Counted from the stretch's first letter, positions 15,929 to 24,519 are shown. The stretch is 64,000 nucleotides of DNA from Microcaldota archaeon (GCA_021797575.1 JAJZZN010000003.1:1-64000); one strand, 5' to 3'. Numbers and translations are program-made. The notes: generated by a model from the sequence alone, not told the origin.

Positions 15929-17113
15929 TCATTCTTTTATGCTTATGCCACCGGAGCCGCTGGGTTCGCTTGCCAGTGCGATGCCCACAGCTTTCGACTC
16001 GCCTCCCTGCATGCTTATGCCTATCTTTGTATCTGCTGCTAGTATCATGGAGTCGTTGTGCGTGACAACTATGAACTGCGACCTGCTGCTCAATTCCTTT
16101 ATGAGCAGCGAAAGCTTTTTCGAATTCTCCTTGTCCAATGCGCTGTCTATTTCGTCGAAGATGTAGAATGACATCGGGTTGCGCATCTGTATCGAGAAGA
16201 CAAGCATCAGCATTACCAGCGATTTCTGCCCTCCTGAATACCTATCTGGCGCTATCGTCTTCTTGCCAGTATCTATCCTTATCGACAGGCCCGAATTGAA
16301 CGGGTCATCCTTTTTATCCAATACCAGCGTGGCATTACCTGGGAATATGTGGCTGTAGAGCTTGCCGAAGTTCTTGTTGACTGCATCAAGCGTCTCGAAG
16401 AAGACATTGAGCTTCTTGGACTCTATCTGGTCTATCATGTCCATTATAGACGCCTTCTCTGCGTCGAGCGTCTTCATGTGCCCCTGCGCCTCCTCCACAT
16501 CCTTCTTCCTGCTCTCATACAGCTCCGGGGCCTTCATGTTCACAGTACCGAGCTTCTCAATCCCTAGCTTGCACCTAGCCAGCTCCTTCTCTATCTCCTC
16601 TATTGGCAGGTCTATCGGGTCATACCTGCCATATGTGTTCAGCTCGGCCCTTATGTCCCCCAGCCTGACCTCGGACTGGGCTTTTTTCATCTCTGCTTCG
16701 AGCAGGTCGCGGTTTACCCTTTCGAGCTCGCTCGATATCCTGCCCTTCTCGTTGCTCAGCTTGGATATCTGCTCGTCATACCTTGACACTTCCTGATATA
16801 TGCTTCTTGTGCTCTCGTCATAGTCCTTCATCTTTTCGCGCAGCTTTGCTAGCTCGCCATTCAGCTTTGCGATTTCTGCAGACGTGCTCTTGCCTTCAGT
16901 CATGAGCTTCTTCGCCCTTTCGCCGTTTGCCTTGATCTCTGTATTTATCTCGGACAGCCTCTGCGACAGCATCTCGCTCTCCTTCCTCTTTGCAGCTATG
17001 TCAATCTTTAGCTTTTCTACTTGGTCCCTTACCTCTTTTATGCGCGCAAGCTCCTTTCTATTGGCATGAAGGCCTGTGCTAGAGAGTGCCGCATCCAGTT
17101 TTTTGTACAGCAA
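15929..17113 (-). CDS. smc: SMC chromosome partition protein, C-terminal part (after -1 frameshift)
   Basis: This frame holds the second coiled coil and C-terminal ATPase half of SMC. It has the ABC signature YSGGQKSLVML and Walker B with D-loop YIFDEIDSALD, ending VVTHND. The nominal first codon (17113) is only a TTG in mid-helix. Reading further upstream in this frame, through 17114-17185, gives unbroken coiled-coil sequence (KHLEIDENLKKYAELYDKEK) that joins the N-terminal frame at the A7 tract. So it is almost certainly the continuation of the upstream frame, not a separate gene. The joined product would be about 1137 residues, the normal SMC length. Confidence 0.9.
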   Translation of the reverse strand: MLYKKLDAALSSTGLHANRKELARIKEVRDQVEKLKIDIAAKRKESEMLSQRLSEINTEIKANGERAKKLMTEGKSTSAEIAKLNGELAKLREKMKDYDESTRSIYQEVSRYDEQISKLSNEKGRISSELERVNRDLLEAEMKKAQSEVRLGDIRAELNTYGRYDPIDLPIEEIEKELARCKLGIEKLGTVNMKAPELYESRKKDVEEAQGHMKTLDAEKASIMDMIDQIESKKLNVFFETLDAVNKNFGKLYSHIFPGNATLVLDKKDDPFNSGLSIRIDTGKKTIAPDRYSGGQKSLVMLMLVFSIQMRNPMSFYIFDEIDSALDKENSKKLSLLIKELSSRSQFIVVTHNDSMILAADTKIGISMQGGESKAVGIALASEPSGSGGISIKE

Positions 17114-17157
17114 TGCGCTGGCTTCCTTCTCCTTATCGTAAAGCTCTGCGTACTTCT

Positions 17158-19341
17158 TCAGGTTCTCATCGATCTCGAGATGCTTTTTTTCAGTTCACTT
17201 ACTTCCTCGGAAGTCTTTTCATGCATACGCCCTGCTTCCTCCTTGCTCGCCTTCTCGTTGGCATAAGATTCCTCGAGATACTTGAGCTCGGTTTCAGCTT
17301 TCACAGCAGAGGACTCGTACACCGAAAGCTCCTTTTTCAGCGCCTCCGCTTTCATCTCGGCTTCCTTGATCCTGCCGTTCACCTCGTCTATCTTTGCTGA
17401 TAACGACCTCAGCTTGGATTCAAGCGATGCCGACGATGCCTGCACGCGCATGCTCCCTCCTGTAATTATGCCTGATGTATCGAGCAGGCTTCCGTCCAAT
17501 GTTACGTAGCGCGCATCCCCTATACCATGCCGCTTTGCGTCGCGTATCTCATCCACTATGTACACGCTGGAGAAGACGTATTCCATCACCTTCTCAAACT
17601 TCTTGTCGTACCTTATGTGTGATATAAGGCTGTCAAGACCCTTATCTGCAGGCTGCTTTCTAGTCTTTAAGTCCTCGATAGGTATGAACGACGCCCTACC
17701 CAGCTTTGAGCGCTTCAGTTCCTCTATCGCCTTCTCGGCAGTCTCGACCTTGTCAACAACGAAGTAGTTGAGCCTGCTATACGCCGAAGCGTTGACTGCA
17801 AGCGCGTATTTGTCGTCATAGCTGCATATGCCCGCAACCCTGCCGAAGAACCCATCGCCTATCTTTTCATGCAGATCCTTTTCTATCCTGTCGTAGGCAT
17901 TGCCCGAAACCGCCAGCTGCTCCCTAACCCCAAGCTTTTCAGCGTCCGCCTTAGACCTTTCATCCGCGAGAGCCTCTATATTCTTCTGCAGCGCCAGCAC
18001 CTCCTTCATTATCCTTCCTTTTTCCGAATTGCTGGATTCGAGCTCCTTCCTCTTCGCATCAATGAGCTTTCTGAAATGATTGAGCCTCTCTTCTGCACCT
18101 TTCTCGCCGCGCTCCAGCTCGCCAACCGACTTGCTTATCCTATCCATATCGGCATTGAGCATCGCCTTCCTGTTGTTCAGCTCCGATATCATGCCCGCAT
18201 ACGAGTTCAGCCTTTCCACTGATGCCTTGTACTCTGAAGATATAGTCTCAGAATCGTCAGTGCCCTCTCCCTGCGACGCGGGCACCTGCACCTCAAGTTC
18301 TGACACCTTGGCTTCGCTCTCTTTGATGCTGGATTCATCCTCCTTGAGCTTTTGCTCTATGCCTGATGCATCCGCGGCGAGCTGCTTGCCCCTCTCATCG
18401 AGCTCCTTCACGCTTTTCTCTATGGTGCTGAGCTCTGAGCCCTTGACTGCGATATCCCTGTTCAGCTGCTCGAGCAGCCTGTTGGTTGAGCTTGCCTCCA
18501 GGGAGCTCTCATTTATCTTTTTCGAAAGTGCATCCCTCTTTTGCGAGAAATCCGATAAGTTCACGTCTATCTCCATCAACCTCGCGCTAAGCGACTCCTT
18601 GCTCTTCCTGCCGGCTTCATAATCCCTTACTGCGCTGTTGTACGCCGCCAGCACCTCGTTCTCCCTGTGCGTCAGTAGCGAATAGTTCAGGCGCTTTGCC
18701 ATGTCGCTCAGCTTCGCGTACTGCTCCGCCTGCTCCTTCTCCTTCTCTAACTCCGCCATGAAACCTATGCGCTCGTTAAGCACCATCTGCGCCGCTCCAA
18801 TCTTTGTCTCGACCTTGTCAAGCTCCTTCAGCGCAGCATCCTTCTTGACATCAAACTCCTTTATGCCCGCGGCTATGTCTATGAGCTCCCTCCTCTCCCT
18901 CGCGTTCAATTCCAGGAGCTTGCCTATTTCGCCCTGCGTTATGGTATTGGTCTCGTTTATGCTGCTGCCCTTCTCGTTGAGGAACGATACGAGCTCCTGC
19001 CTTGTGGCCCTCTTGCCGTTCAGCCTATATACAATCTTATTGTTCCTTATGGTGCGCAGCACCTCCGCCGGCATGTCGCCCCCGAGCACCGCCTTGACAT
19101 ATGTTGGGTGTGCATCCTTGTCCTTTTCGTTGCCTCTGGTGTCATTTATGAGCTGCGTTACGTTAGTTGCCCTTAGCCTGCGCAGGGATTGCTCTCCTAG
19201 GACAAAGAGCAGTGCGTCGCATATATTCGACTTCCCGGAGCCGTTAGGGCCGGCGATGCAGTTGAAGCCCTGGCTGAACTGTATGTTCGCATGCTTGAAG
19301 GATTTGAAGTTGTGGATTACAAGCCTTTCAACGTGAAGCAT
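17158..19341 (-). CDS. smc: SMC chromosome partition protein, N-terminal part
   Basis: SMC proteins form ring-shaped dimers that compact and segregate chromosomes. This frame has Walker A GPNGSGKSNICDALLFVLGE near residue 32, the Q-loop region, a long first coiled coil (about 160-500), and the hinge (about 505-640, GRVAGICSYDDKYALAVNAS). It then enters the second coiled coil and stops after SISRSMRT. The last eight residues are read past the A7 tract in the wrong frame; the product of normal decoding would lack the C-terminal ATPase half. A palindrome overlaps the likely transcript start. Confidence 0.93.
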   Translation of the reverse strand: MLHVERLVIHNFKSFKHANIQFSQGFNCIAGPNGSGKSNICDALLFVLGEQSLRRLRATNVTQLINDTRGNEKDKDAHPTYVKAVLGGDMPAEVLRTIRNNKIVYRLNGKRATRQELVSFLNEKGSSINETNTITQGEIGKLLELNARERRELIDIAAGIKEFDVKKDAALKELDKVETKIGAAQMVLNERIGFMAELEKEKEQAEQYAKLSDMAKRLNYSLLTHRENEVLAAYNSAVRDYEAGRKSKESLSARLMEIDVNLSDFSQKRDALSKKINESSLEASSTNRLLEQLNRDIAVKGSELSTIEKSVKELDERGKQLAADASGIEQKLKEDESSIKESEAKVSELEVQVPASQGEGTDDSETISSEYKASVERLNSYAGMISELNNRKAMLNADMDRISKSVGELERGEKGAEERLNHFRKLIDAKRKELESSNSEKGRIMKEVLALQKNIEALADERSKADAEKLGVREQLAVSGNAYDRIEKDLHEKIGDGFFGRVAGICSYDDKYALAVNASAYSRLNYFVVDKVETAEKAIEELKRSKLGRASFIPIEDLKTRKQPADKGLDSLISHIRYDKKFEKVMEYVFSSVYIVDEIRDAKRHGIGDARYVTLDGSLLDTSGIITGGSMRVQASSASLESKLRSLSAKIDEVNGRIKEAEMKAEALKKELSVYESSAVKAETELKYLEESYANEKASKEEAGRMHEKTSEEVSELKKSISRSMRT
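17184..17190 (-). other. A7 slippery tract in smc
   Basis: On the coding strand the sequence is GAACTGAAAAAAAGC. In frame zero this reads E-L-K-K-S and reaches TGA 24 bases later. Slipping back one base reads E-L-K-K-K-H-L-E-I-D and restores the SMC frame. The run of seven A is a plausible site for -1 ribosomal frameshifting or polymerase slippage; a homopolymer sequencing error is the main alternative. Confidence 0.8.
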
Positions 19342-19356
19342 CTATACACCAGGTCG

Positions 19357-19379
19357 CCTAATCGCCTAAAATGATTAGG
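19357..19379. promoter_or_regulatory. Inverted repeat at the smc promoter, possible operator
   Basis: CCTAAT (19357-19362) and ATTAGG (19374-19379) form an inverted repeat separated by 11 bases, which contain a second CGCCTAA. TATA-like ATTAATAATATTT lies just upstream on the minus strand, so the repeat would cover the expected transcript start. That is the position of a repressor site. Confidence 0.4.
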
Positions 19380-19402
19380 TATGGAAATATTATTAATAGC
19401 AT

Positions 19403-20509
19403 TTAAGCCTTTTCAGGCGTGTTCTTCTTGGCGTTCGGATTGTTCTTTGCCATCCTGAGCGCTATCACGTACTCCAGGTGCTGCCCCAGTACAATTCCTA
19501 CAAACTTGCCTCTCTTCTTTACTGCAAGCAGCCCGATGTTCTCGGTAGCCATCATCTCAAGGGCCTTCGACAGCTTCGCGTTCCAGTCTACCGATGGCAG
19601 GGGCACGCTGGCCTCGTATGCGGTTGTGCTTGGCAGCTTGCCGAACGCGCCCTGCGGCTGCAGCTTTGTGACCAGCCTTATGCTGCTGCCGTCCTTTATG
19701 ATTATTATGTGCGTGCGCTCCCGCATCATTATTTTGTACAGCTGTTCCATTGACGCATTCTTCTCGACTACTGCGTAATTGCTGCTCATCACGTCCTTTA
19801 CGTGCAAGTCGGATGTGTACTCCTTCATGTATGCGTTCTGCATCTCTGCCTTAGCGCCTCCGTACAGGTACATAGCTATAAGGACGTCCCAGAACACGAT
19901 GAACTCCTTCTCGAACAGGGAGTAGTTCACAAGCGTGGCTGCATATGCTATTGTGCCGACTATGAGCAGCACAACTACTATGTTGCTTGCCTTTACCGTT
20001 ATCTGCGTGGCCCTCAGGTAGCTGCGCTTCCTCTGCAGATAGCTCCTGAAGACCCTTCCACCGTCAAGCGGGAATCCCGGTATGAAATTGAAGGCACCTA
20101 AAAGTATGTTGATGAGGAACAGGAACTGGACCAGCTGCTTTACTATTCCCGCAGGTATGTACACTACCATGATGCCGAATACAAACCCCAGGAACATGCT
20201 CATAAGCGGACCTACTACGGATATCCTGTATTCGAGCTCCGGCGCTATGTCATCAGTATCCATGACAGAGGCGCCGCCTATAGGCAGCAGGACTATCTTC
20301 TTTATGTTTATGCCGTTCTTCTTCGCGGTTATAGAATGTGCGAGCTCGTGTATAAACACGCATACGAACAAAAGCACTATCACTATGAACAAGTATATCA
20401 GCGCCGGAGTAACGGCCAGCAGGAACAGCCCGAACAGGAGCAGCATTACAAATGTCCAGTGCAGCTGCACCTTGATGCCGAATACCTTCCCAATATACGG
20501 TGAATCCAT
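19403..20509 (-). CDS. Site-2 type membrane metalloprotease with CBS domains
   Basis: A polytopic intramembrane zinc protease of the M50/S2P family. The zinc motif HELAH lies near residue 55 and the third-ligand motif NFIPGFPLDGGRVFRS near 140. Six or so hydrophobic segments fill residues 10-215. The C-terminal 130 residues form a CBS-domain pair (DVMSSNYAVVEKNASMEQLY, then a second repeat ending near GIVLGQHLEYV), which usually senses adenosine nucleotides. The start at 20509 is favoured by a perfect GGAGGT 3 bases ahead. It is divergent from the phosphoesterase gene. Its substrate is unknown. Confidence 0.88.
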   Translation of the reverse strand: MDSPYIGKVFGIKVQLHWTFVMLLLFGLFLLAVTPALIYLFIVIVLLFVCVFIHELAHSITAKKNGINIKKIVLLPIGGASVMDTDDIAPELEYRISVVGPLMSMFLGFVFGIMVVYIPAGIVKQLVQFLFLINILLGAFNFIPGFPLDGGRVFRSYLQRKRSYLRATQITVKASNIVVVLLIVGTIAYAATLVNYSLFEKEFIVFWDVLIAMYLYGGAKAEMQNAYMKEYTSDLHVKDVMSSNYAVVEKNASMEQLYKIMMRERTHIIIIKDGSSIRLVTKLQPQGAFGKLPSTTAYEASVPLPSVDWNAKLSKALEMMATENIGLLAVKKRGKFVGIVLGQHLEYVIALRMAKNNPNAKKNTPEKA

Positions 20510-20607
20510 GATACCTCCATAGTATTGCAGCATAAAAGACTAAAAGTATAGCGGGGCATTTGTGCAGCGACATAAAAGATTATTAATGCAGAACGTGCAT
20601 TATCAAT

Positions 20608-21360
20608 GTGAAAGACATAAAGTTCGTATACGAGAAGCCTGCTGCAATCATACATGCCAACGGCAGGGACAGGCTTGTCATAGGCGACCTGCACATCGGC
20701 GCCGAGAAGAAGCTCATAGACAAAGGAGTTAAGCTATACAATGCGACCAACATGATGGCAAAAGAAGTAGTCTCAATAGCTTCTGAATTCGATATCGGCG
20801 AGATAATAATGCTCGGGGACATAAAGGACAGCATAATGCACCCCGAGCGCAGCGAGCTTATGAACATAAAAGGCTTCTTCAACGCCCTCGAAGGATATAA
20901 AGTAAAGATAGTCAGGGGCAACCATGATGCGTACATAAGCGAGATAACGGGAATCGAACCTGTCGACGAACTGCTCATAGGGAGGTTCGCGCTGCTGCAC
21001 GGGAACAGGTGGCCAACGGAGCCCGCCATGCGGAAAAGCTACATAATGACAGCGCACAACCACATATCGGTGTCGTTCAAGGACAAGCAGGGCGGGTACT
21101 ACCAATACAAGGCGTGGATGATAGCGAAGCTGAACCCAGAAGAAGCAGCAAAGCGCTACGAGCGCTTCAACAGGAACGCGAAGCTGGTCATGATGCCTGC
21201 GTTCAACGAGCTCATAATGGGCATGCCGATAAGCAGGCATGACAGCGACAACATCAACCCGCTGGTGCGCAACAAAGTCTTCGACTATGCAAACGGCACT
21301 GTGTACAACCTCGCCGGAGAGAACCTGGGCAGGCTGAGCAAAATAAGCGAATCAGTCTAA
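20608..21360 (+). CDS. Calcineurin-like metallophosphoesterase
   Basis: The dinuclear metal motifs are in order: GDLHIG (about 26), GDIKD (about 70), GNHDAYI (about 100), LLHGNRWP (about 130) and TAHNHISVSF (about 150). It matches the archaeal MJ0037-like phosphoesterase family, whose substrates are not settled. Start is a GTG at 20608; an overlapping ATG in another frame stops at once. A TATA-like ATTATTAATG about 27 bases upstream suggests a leaderless transcript. Its last 4 bases overlap the end of rpoK, read from the other strand. Confidence 0.85.
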   Translation: MKDIKFVYEKPAAIIHANGRDRLVIGDLHIGAEKKLIDKGVKLYNATNMMAKEVVSIASEFDIGEIIMLGDIKDSIMHPERSELMNIKGFFNALEGYKVKIVRGNHDAYISEITGIEPVDELLIGRFALLHGNRWPTEPAMRKSYIMTAHNHISVSFKDKQGGYYQYKAWMIAKLNPEEAAKRYERFNRNAKLVMMPAFNELIMGMPISRHDSDNINPLVRNKVFDYANGTVYNLAGENLGRLSKISESV

Positions 21361-21557
21361 TTCGTGCCCTCTGCTCTCAATATGGTTATCGGTATCACGC
21401 CCTTGTCGAATTCAAGCTCTGCGAGCATTACCGGATCAACTACTCCCTCTGGCACTTTAATAAGCGGCGGTGCGCCATATGCCAGTTCAAGGGCCCTCGC
21501 ACCGACAATCCTGGCCTTTTCATACTTTGTATAGCTTTCTTCCATAGGGATCATCAT
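21357..21557 (-). CDS. rpoK: RNA polymerase subunit K (Rpo6)
   Basis: 66 residues with the hallmark sequence YEKARIVGARALELAYGAPP, then VPEGVVDPVMLAELEFDKGV and PITILR. RpoK is the archaeal counterpart of bacterial omega and eukaryotic RPB6 and helps assemble the polymerase core. It overlaps the end of the geranylgeranyl reductase gene by 4 bases (ATGA) and is therefore translated from the same message. The Met at 21554 or 21545 could also be the start. Confidence 0.94.
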   Translation of the reverse strand: MMIPMEESYTKYEKARIVGARALELAYGAPPLIKVPEGVVDPVMLAELEFDKGVIPITILRAEGTN

Positions 21558-22999
21558 ATAGGGTTTGGCTTAAATCTTTCCTTGACCTCATGCATCTCTT
21601 TCTTGACGCTCTCCTTCCACGCGTCGAATTCTTTTGGTGATGCGGGGTAATTGCTGTAAAGTGCGTTGAACTCCTTCATCTTGTTTATTACGAACAGAAG
21701 GTTCGAGAATGCAGATATGTTCCTAGCGCCCTTGAGGGCGAATTTGAATTTCGAAACCATACTCAGCTCAGGTGTCTTGCCATAGCTGAGGGTCTCGGCC
21801 TCCTTCGACGTAAGGAAATTCTTCATGCCGTAGTTTATTATGTCATCGCTGAGCGACTGCAGGTATATCCTGAACACCTCGAGCCCTGCGGTCTTGTTCC
21901 CGTACTCCTTGTTGAATTCCACATTGTACCTCCACAGGCCATTGACGCTGACATCCCCTGCTTCTATGGCTTCTGCGGCGTTCTTGCCTGCAAGTACGCC
22001 TGCCACTAGCGCCGGCCCTATACCTCCTGCGCTTATCGGGTTGGGCATAGCCATGCTGTCTCCAGCTCCCATATAACCGTTGAAGACTAAGCTTTCCATC
22101 TGCCTCCTCACCGCTACCGACCAGTAACCCTTACCATTGTTGAAGTCGTTGTCCAGCACCGGATTCTTAATCACGGGATTTGACCTGACATATTCATCCA
22201 TAAGCGTGTGCAGAGTATCCTTCTTTCCGAGTTTCTCATTCCTTATGTCGAGGCTGCGCTTCTGCACTCCTATGCCTATATTGACCCTCTTGCCGTTCTT
22301 CGGGAATACCCATCCATAGCCCCCCGGGGCCATCCTCTGGTTCAGGTGTATGAGTGCGTTGTCCGGATCGTAGTACCTCTTGTCCTCGTGGTCCACTTCG
22401 AACGAGTATATGTACCTGCCGGTGGATTCAACGTCGTCGATGTCTATCATCTTATCGACGAAATTGTTCTCTGGCAGCCTCCTTCTCAATGTAGTGGCTA
22501 TGCCAAGCGCATCTATGACTATCTTGGCCCTGAACTCCTTGTGCTCCTTCTTGCTGTCCTTGCCGAATACTCCCACAACGAAATTGTCCTCTATTACGGG
22601 CCCTTCCACCTCGAATTCCTGCACATATTCAGCCCCGCTTTTTATCGCCACGTCGAGGAGCTTCTGCTCGAACAACGGCCTGTTGAGCACATAACCCTTG
22701 CCCTCGAAAAGGAAACGCGACTCGAGGTCCGGCGAGAGGGCGTATACACCGTCAACCTTCTTGTCTAGCTCGGGATAGTCAAAGTTTATATCTATGTAAG
22801 ATTTTATGAACTGCAGGTGCCCATCTGCAACCGCATCGCCACATACCCAGCCCCAATTTGTCTTCTTGCCTGCTTCTTCCTTCCTGTTCCTGTCCAAAAG
22901 CAATACACGAAGCCCTTTGCGGGCAGCCATGGTCGCCGCTAAAGATCCCGACATACCAGAGCCTGCCACTATTATATCGTATGGTTTGTTATCTGCCAT
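21554..22999 (-). CDS. Geranylgeranyl reductase family flavoprotein
   Basis: About 481 residues. The N-terminal FAD-binding fold starts with DIIVAGSGMSGSLAATMAAR and continues with a GWVCGD segment. The second FAD motif is GYMGAGDSMAMPNPISAGGI, close to the GDAA-x-x-x-P signature, and the helical C-terminal domain is complete. Enzymes of this family reduce double bonds of geranylgeranyl chains in archaeal membrane lipids or in quinones. A paralogue lies at 57648. The start at 22999 has a GAGTG site; another ATG lies 9 bases further up. It is cotranscribed with rpoK. Confidence 0.88.
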   Translation of the reverse strand: MADNKPYDIIVAGSGMSGSLAATMAARKGLRVLLLDRNRKEEAGKKTNWGWVCGDAVADGHLQFIKSYIDINFDYPELDKKVDGVYALSPDLESRFLFEGKGYVLNRPLFEQKLLDVAIKSGAEYVQEFEVEGPVIEDNFVVGVFGKDSKKEHKEFRAKIVIDALGIATTLRRRLPENNFVDKMIDIDDVESTGRYIYSFEVDHEDKRYYDPDNALIHLNQRMAPGGYGWVFPKNGKRVNIGIGVQKRSLDIRNEKLGKKDTLHTLMDEYVRSNPVIKNPVLDNDFNNGKGYWSVAVRRQMESLVFNGYMGAGDSMAMPNPISAGGIGPALVAGVLAGKNAAEAIEAGDVSVNGLWRYNVEFNKEYGNKTAGLEVFRIYLQSLSDDIINYGMKNFLTSKEAETLSYGKTPELSMVSKFKFALKGARNISAFSNLLFVINKMKEFNALYSNYPASPKEFDAWKESVKKEMHEVKERFKPNPI

Positions 23000-23106
23000 A
23001 ATATGCACTCACTTTGCCTGATTGAAAAGCGAATAAAGCAACAAAGCAATATAAGTAAGAAACATTAAATATTTATTCCTGTGGCTGTGCAACGCAGTAG
23101 ATGATG

Positions 23107-23209
23107 TGCGGGGGGTGAGATTCGGACTCACGAAGGTGCTAGACCACAGGATCTTAAGTCCTGCGCATTTTTCCGTGGCCTGAGCCAAACCAGACTTTGC
23201 TACCCCCGC
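23107..23209 (-). tRNA. tRNA-Leu(UAA) with a probable intron in the D arm
   Basis: On the minus strand the acceptor stem GCGGGGG pairs with CCCCCGC, followed by discriminator A. The anticodon arm CAGGA-CTTAAGA-TCCTG gives anticodon UAA, a long variable arm (GGT/ACC stem) marks it as class II, and the T stem is GTGAG/CTCAC. The D region is 36 bases where about 19 are expected; the excess is close to 17 bases at about 23173-23189 (TTTGGCTCAGGCCACGG). The T loop is TCCGAAT in place of the usual TTCGAAT. CCA is not encoded. It is 8 bases upstream of where the PAC2 gene ends. Confidence 0.85.
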
Positions 23210-23217
23210 CCATATGT

Positions 23218-23955
23218 TCATGCATACATCGAAGGGCCTGTAGAAGGCTGCGCATCAATGTCATGCGGCGACTCCTTGCTCTTTTCAAGCAGATCGCGTA
23301 CCCTCGCTTCAACCTCCTTGGCCTCTTTGTCGAGCTCGCTCACATCTATATCAATGCCGAGTATCTTGTTCATCTTCTCTATCGCGAGCTCTGCATACTT
23401 GGGGTCTATCATCTCCGGGTTGACCTGCACCAGCAGGTTTATGTCGCTGGTGCTGTCTATGGCTGCCCTCATGATCAAGCACGCGCTTATGCCAGTAGCA
23501 ACTCCCTCGCCTATCTTCTTGATGCCTGCATCATCAAGAGTCTTGCTAAGCTTTGGCAACGACACTATGCCGAATACAGAGTCGCCGTCAGGCTTTTCCA
23601 CTGGAACTCCGCTGAGCGATATGGTCATTGAGAACTTGTTCTCCTTTATGAACTCGTGCAGCGAGTCTGCTATATGGTATATCGAAGCTTCCTTGTTGGG
23701 GCTGGTCTCGGCGAACAGCGCCGCCATCTTGTATTTCTTGGAATAATAGAGCCTAACCGGAGGCAGCGGCATATCGTTGTGTATGGATACCAGCGGCGGC
23801 AGCAGCTCGCTGTCCACATATCCAACATAATCCATTGAGAGCTTGTTCACGATATAGCTTATGGCCATAGGCCCCACTAGCCCTGCCCCCGGGAACCCCT
23901 CTATGAACGTGCAACCGCTAAAGTCTATCTGCTTCAAAAGCTTTATCTCTACCAT
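23218..23955 (-). CDS. PAC2 family protein (proteasome assembly chaperone-like)
   Basis: The likely start is the ATG at 23955 (MVEIKLLKQIDF), giving 245 residues; the open frame runs 40 codons further but begins in non-conserved sequence. The N-terminal FIEGFPGAGLVGPMAISYIV is the PAC2/COG2047 signature, found in archaeal relatives of eukaryotic proteasome assembly chaperones. The C-terminal 50 residues form a charged helix (IDVSELDKEAKEVEARVRDL). It ends 8 bases before the tRNA-Leu gene. Its role in archaea is not established. Confidence 0.82.
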   Translation of the reverse strand: MVEIKLLKQIDFSGCTFIEGFPGAGLVGPMAISYIVNKLSMDYVGYVDSELLPPLVSIHNDMPLPPVRLYYSKKYKMAALFAETSPNKEASIYHIADSLHEFIKENKFSMTISLSGVPVEKPDGDSVFGIVSLPKLSKTLDDAGIKKIGEGVATGISACLIMRAAIDSTSDINLLVQVNPEMIDPKYAELAIEKMNKILGIDIDVSELDKEAKEVEARVRDLLEKSKESPHDIDAQPSTGPSMYA

Positions 23956-24104
23956 ATGTATCAATAGTTCTGCTGATAGAACATATAAAAAATGTAGCTT
24001 AAATAATCGGGTACCGGCTGCAACGTGCGCATTTCTCCCCGTTTTATGCTTAATCAGAACATATTTATATCTCATAAAAATGCAGTTTTTATGACGATAG
24101 ACGA

Positions 24105-24150
24105 CGATACTTATTTAAATCTATATTATTTATAAGATAAATGTGATTAA
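24105..24150 (+). promoter_or_regulatory. Strong AT-rich promoter of the tandem-repeat protein
   Basis: TATA-like stretches (CTTATTTAAAT and TATTTATAAG) stand within 45 bases of the start, and GTGATT lies just before the ATG. The density of consensus elements suggests a highly expressed gene. Confidence 0.5.
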
Positions 24151-24375
24151 ATGGCTGAAAGAGTAGGAAGCGAAGCAATAGAGAGAGAAGACGGCTACCT
24201 CTATTATCTTGGGAAGGATGGATACGCTTGGAGAACCCCTATGAAGTCCAACAAGCGCGGAAGGAAGCAGAGGGTCGGATCTGAGAAGATACAGAGGGCT
24301 GACGGATACCTGTACTTCATAGACAAGAAGGGCTACGTAGCAAGGACCAAGATGAACAGGAGAGGAAGGAGGTAA
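24151..24375 (+). CDS. Small basic protein made of two tandem repeats
   Basis: 74 residues built from two copies of one 35-residue unit: RVGSEAIEREDGYLYYLGKD... (from residue 4) and RVGSEKIQRADGYLYFIDKK... (from residue 40). Each ends in a Lys/Arg-rich stretch. The Gly-Tyr-Leu-Tyr pattern suggests a small beta-sheet unit, and the charge suggests contact with DNA or RNA. Its own promoter and T-rich terminator make it a single-gene unit that is probably strongly expressed. A chromatin or ribosome-associated role is possible but unproven. Confidence 0.75.
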   Translation: MAERVGSEAIEREDGYLYYLGKDGYAWRTPMKSNKRGRKQRVGSEKIQRADGYLYFIDKKGYVARTKMNRRGRR

Positions 24376-24380
24376 ATAAC

Positions 24381-24418
24381 CTTTTTTTGTTTAAATCTTT
24401 TTCTTTAATCTTTTTCTG
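24381..24418 (+). terminator. T-rich transcription terminator
   Basis: Four runs of T (CTTTTTTTG, then three shorter runs) follow the stop within 50 bases. Archaeal RNA polymerase stops at such T runs without a hairpin. Confidence 0.65.
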
Positions 24419-24519
24419 TTTTCATTGCGCAGCTAGTGCATGCTTTGTAAACGCATAAACACATCAAAAAGGTAAACTATAAATCCACGCCTGTGCAAAT
24501 ATGATATACCGGCGTTGCA

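Noticed and set aside
15929-17113. C-terminal SMC frame as an independent gene with a TTG start
   Set aside because: The open frame continues upstream through 24 more codons of good coiled coil to the A7 tract, and the TTG lies in mid-helix with no ribosome site. It is the continuation of the same gene.
23956-24075. Forty-residue N-terminal extension of the PAC2 protein
   Set aside because: The family begins at MVEIKLL; the upstream part is AT-rich promoter-like sequence.
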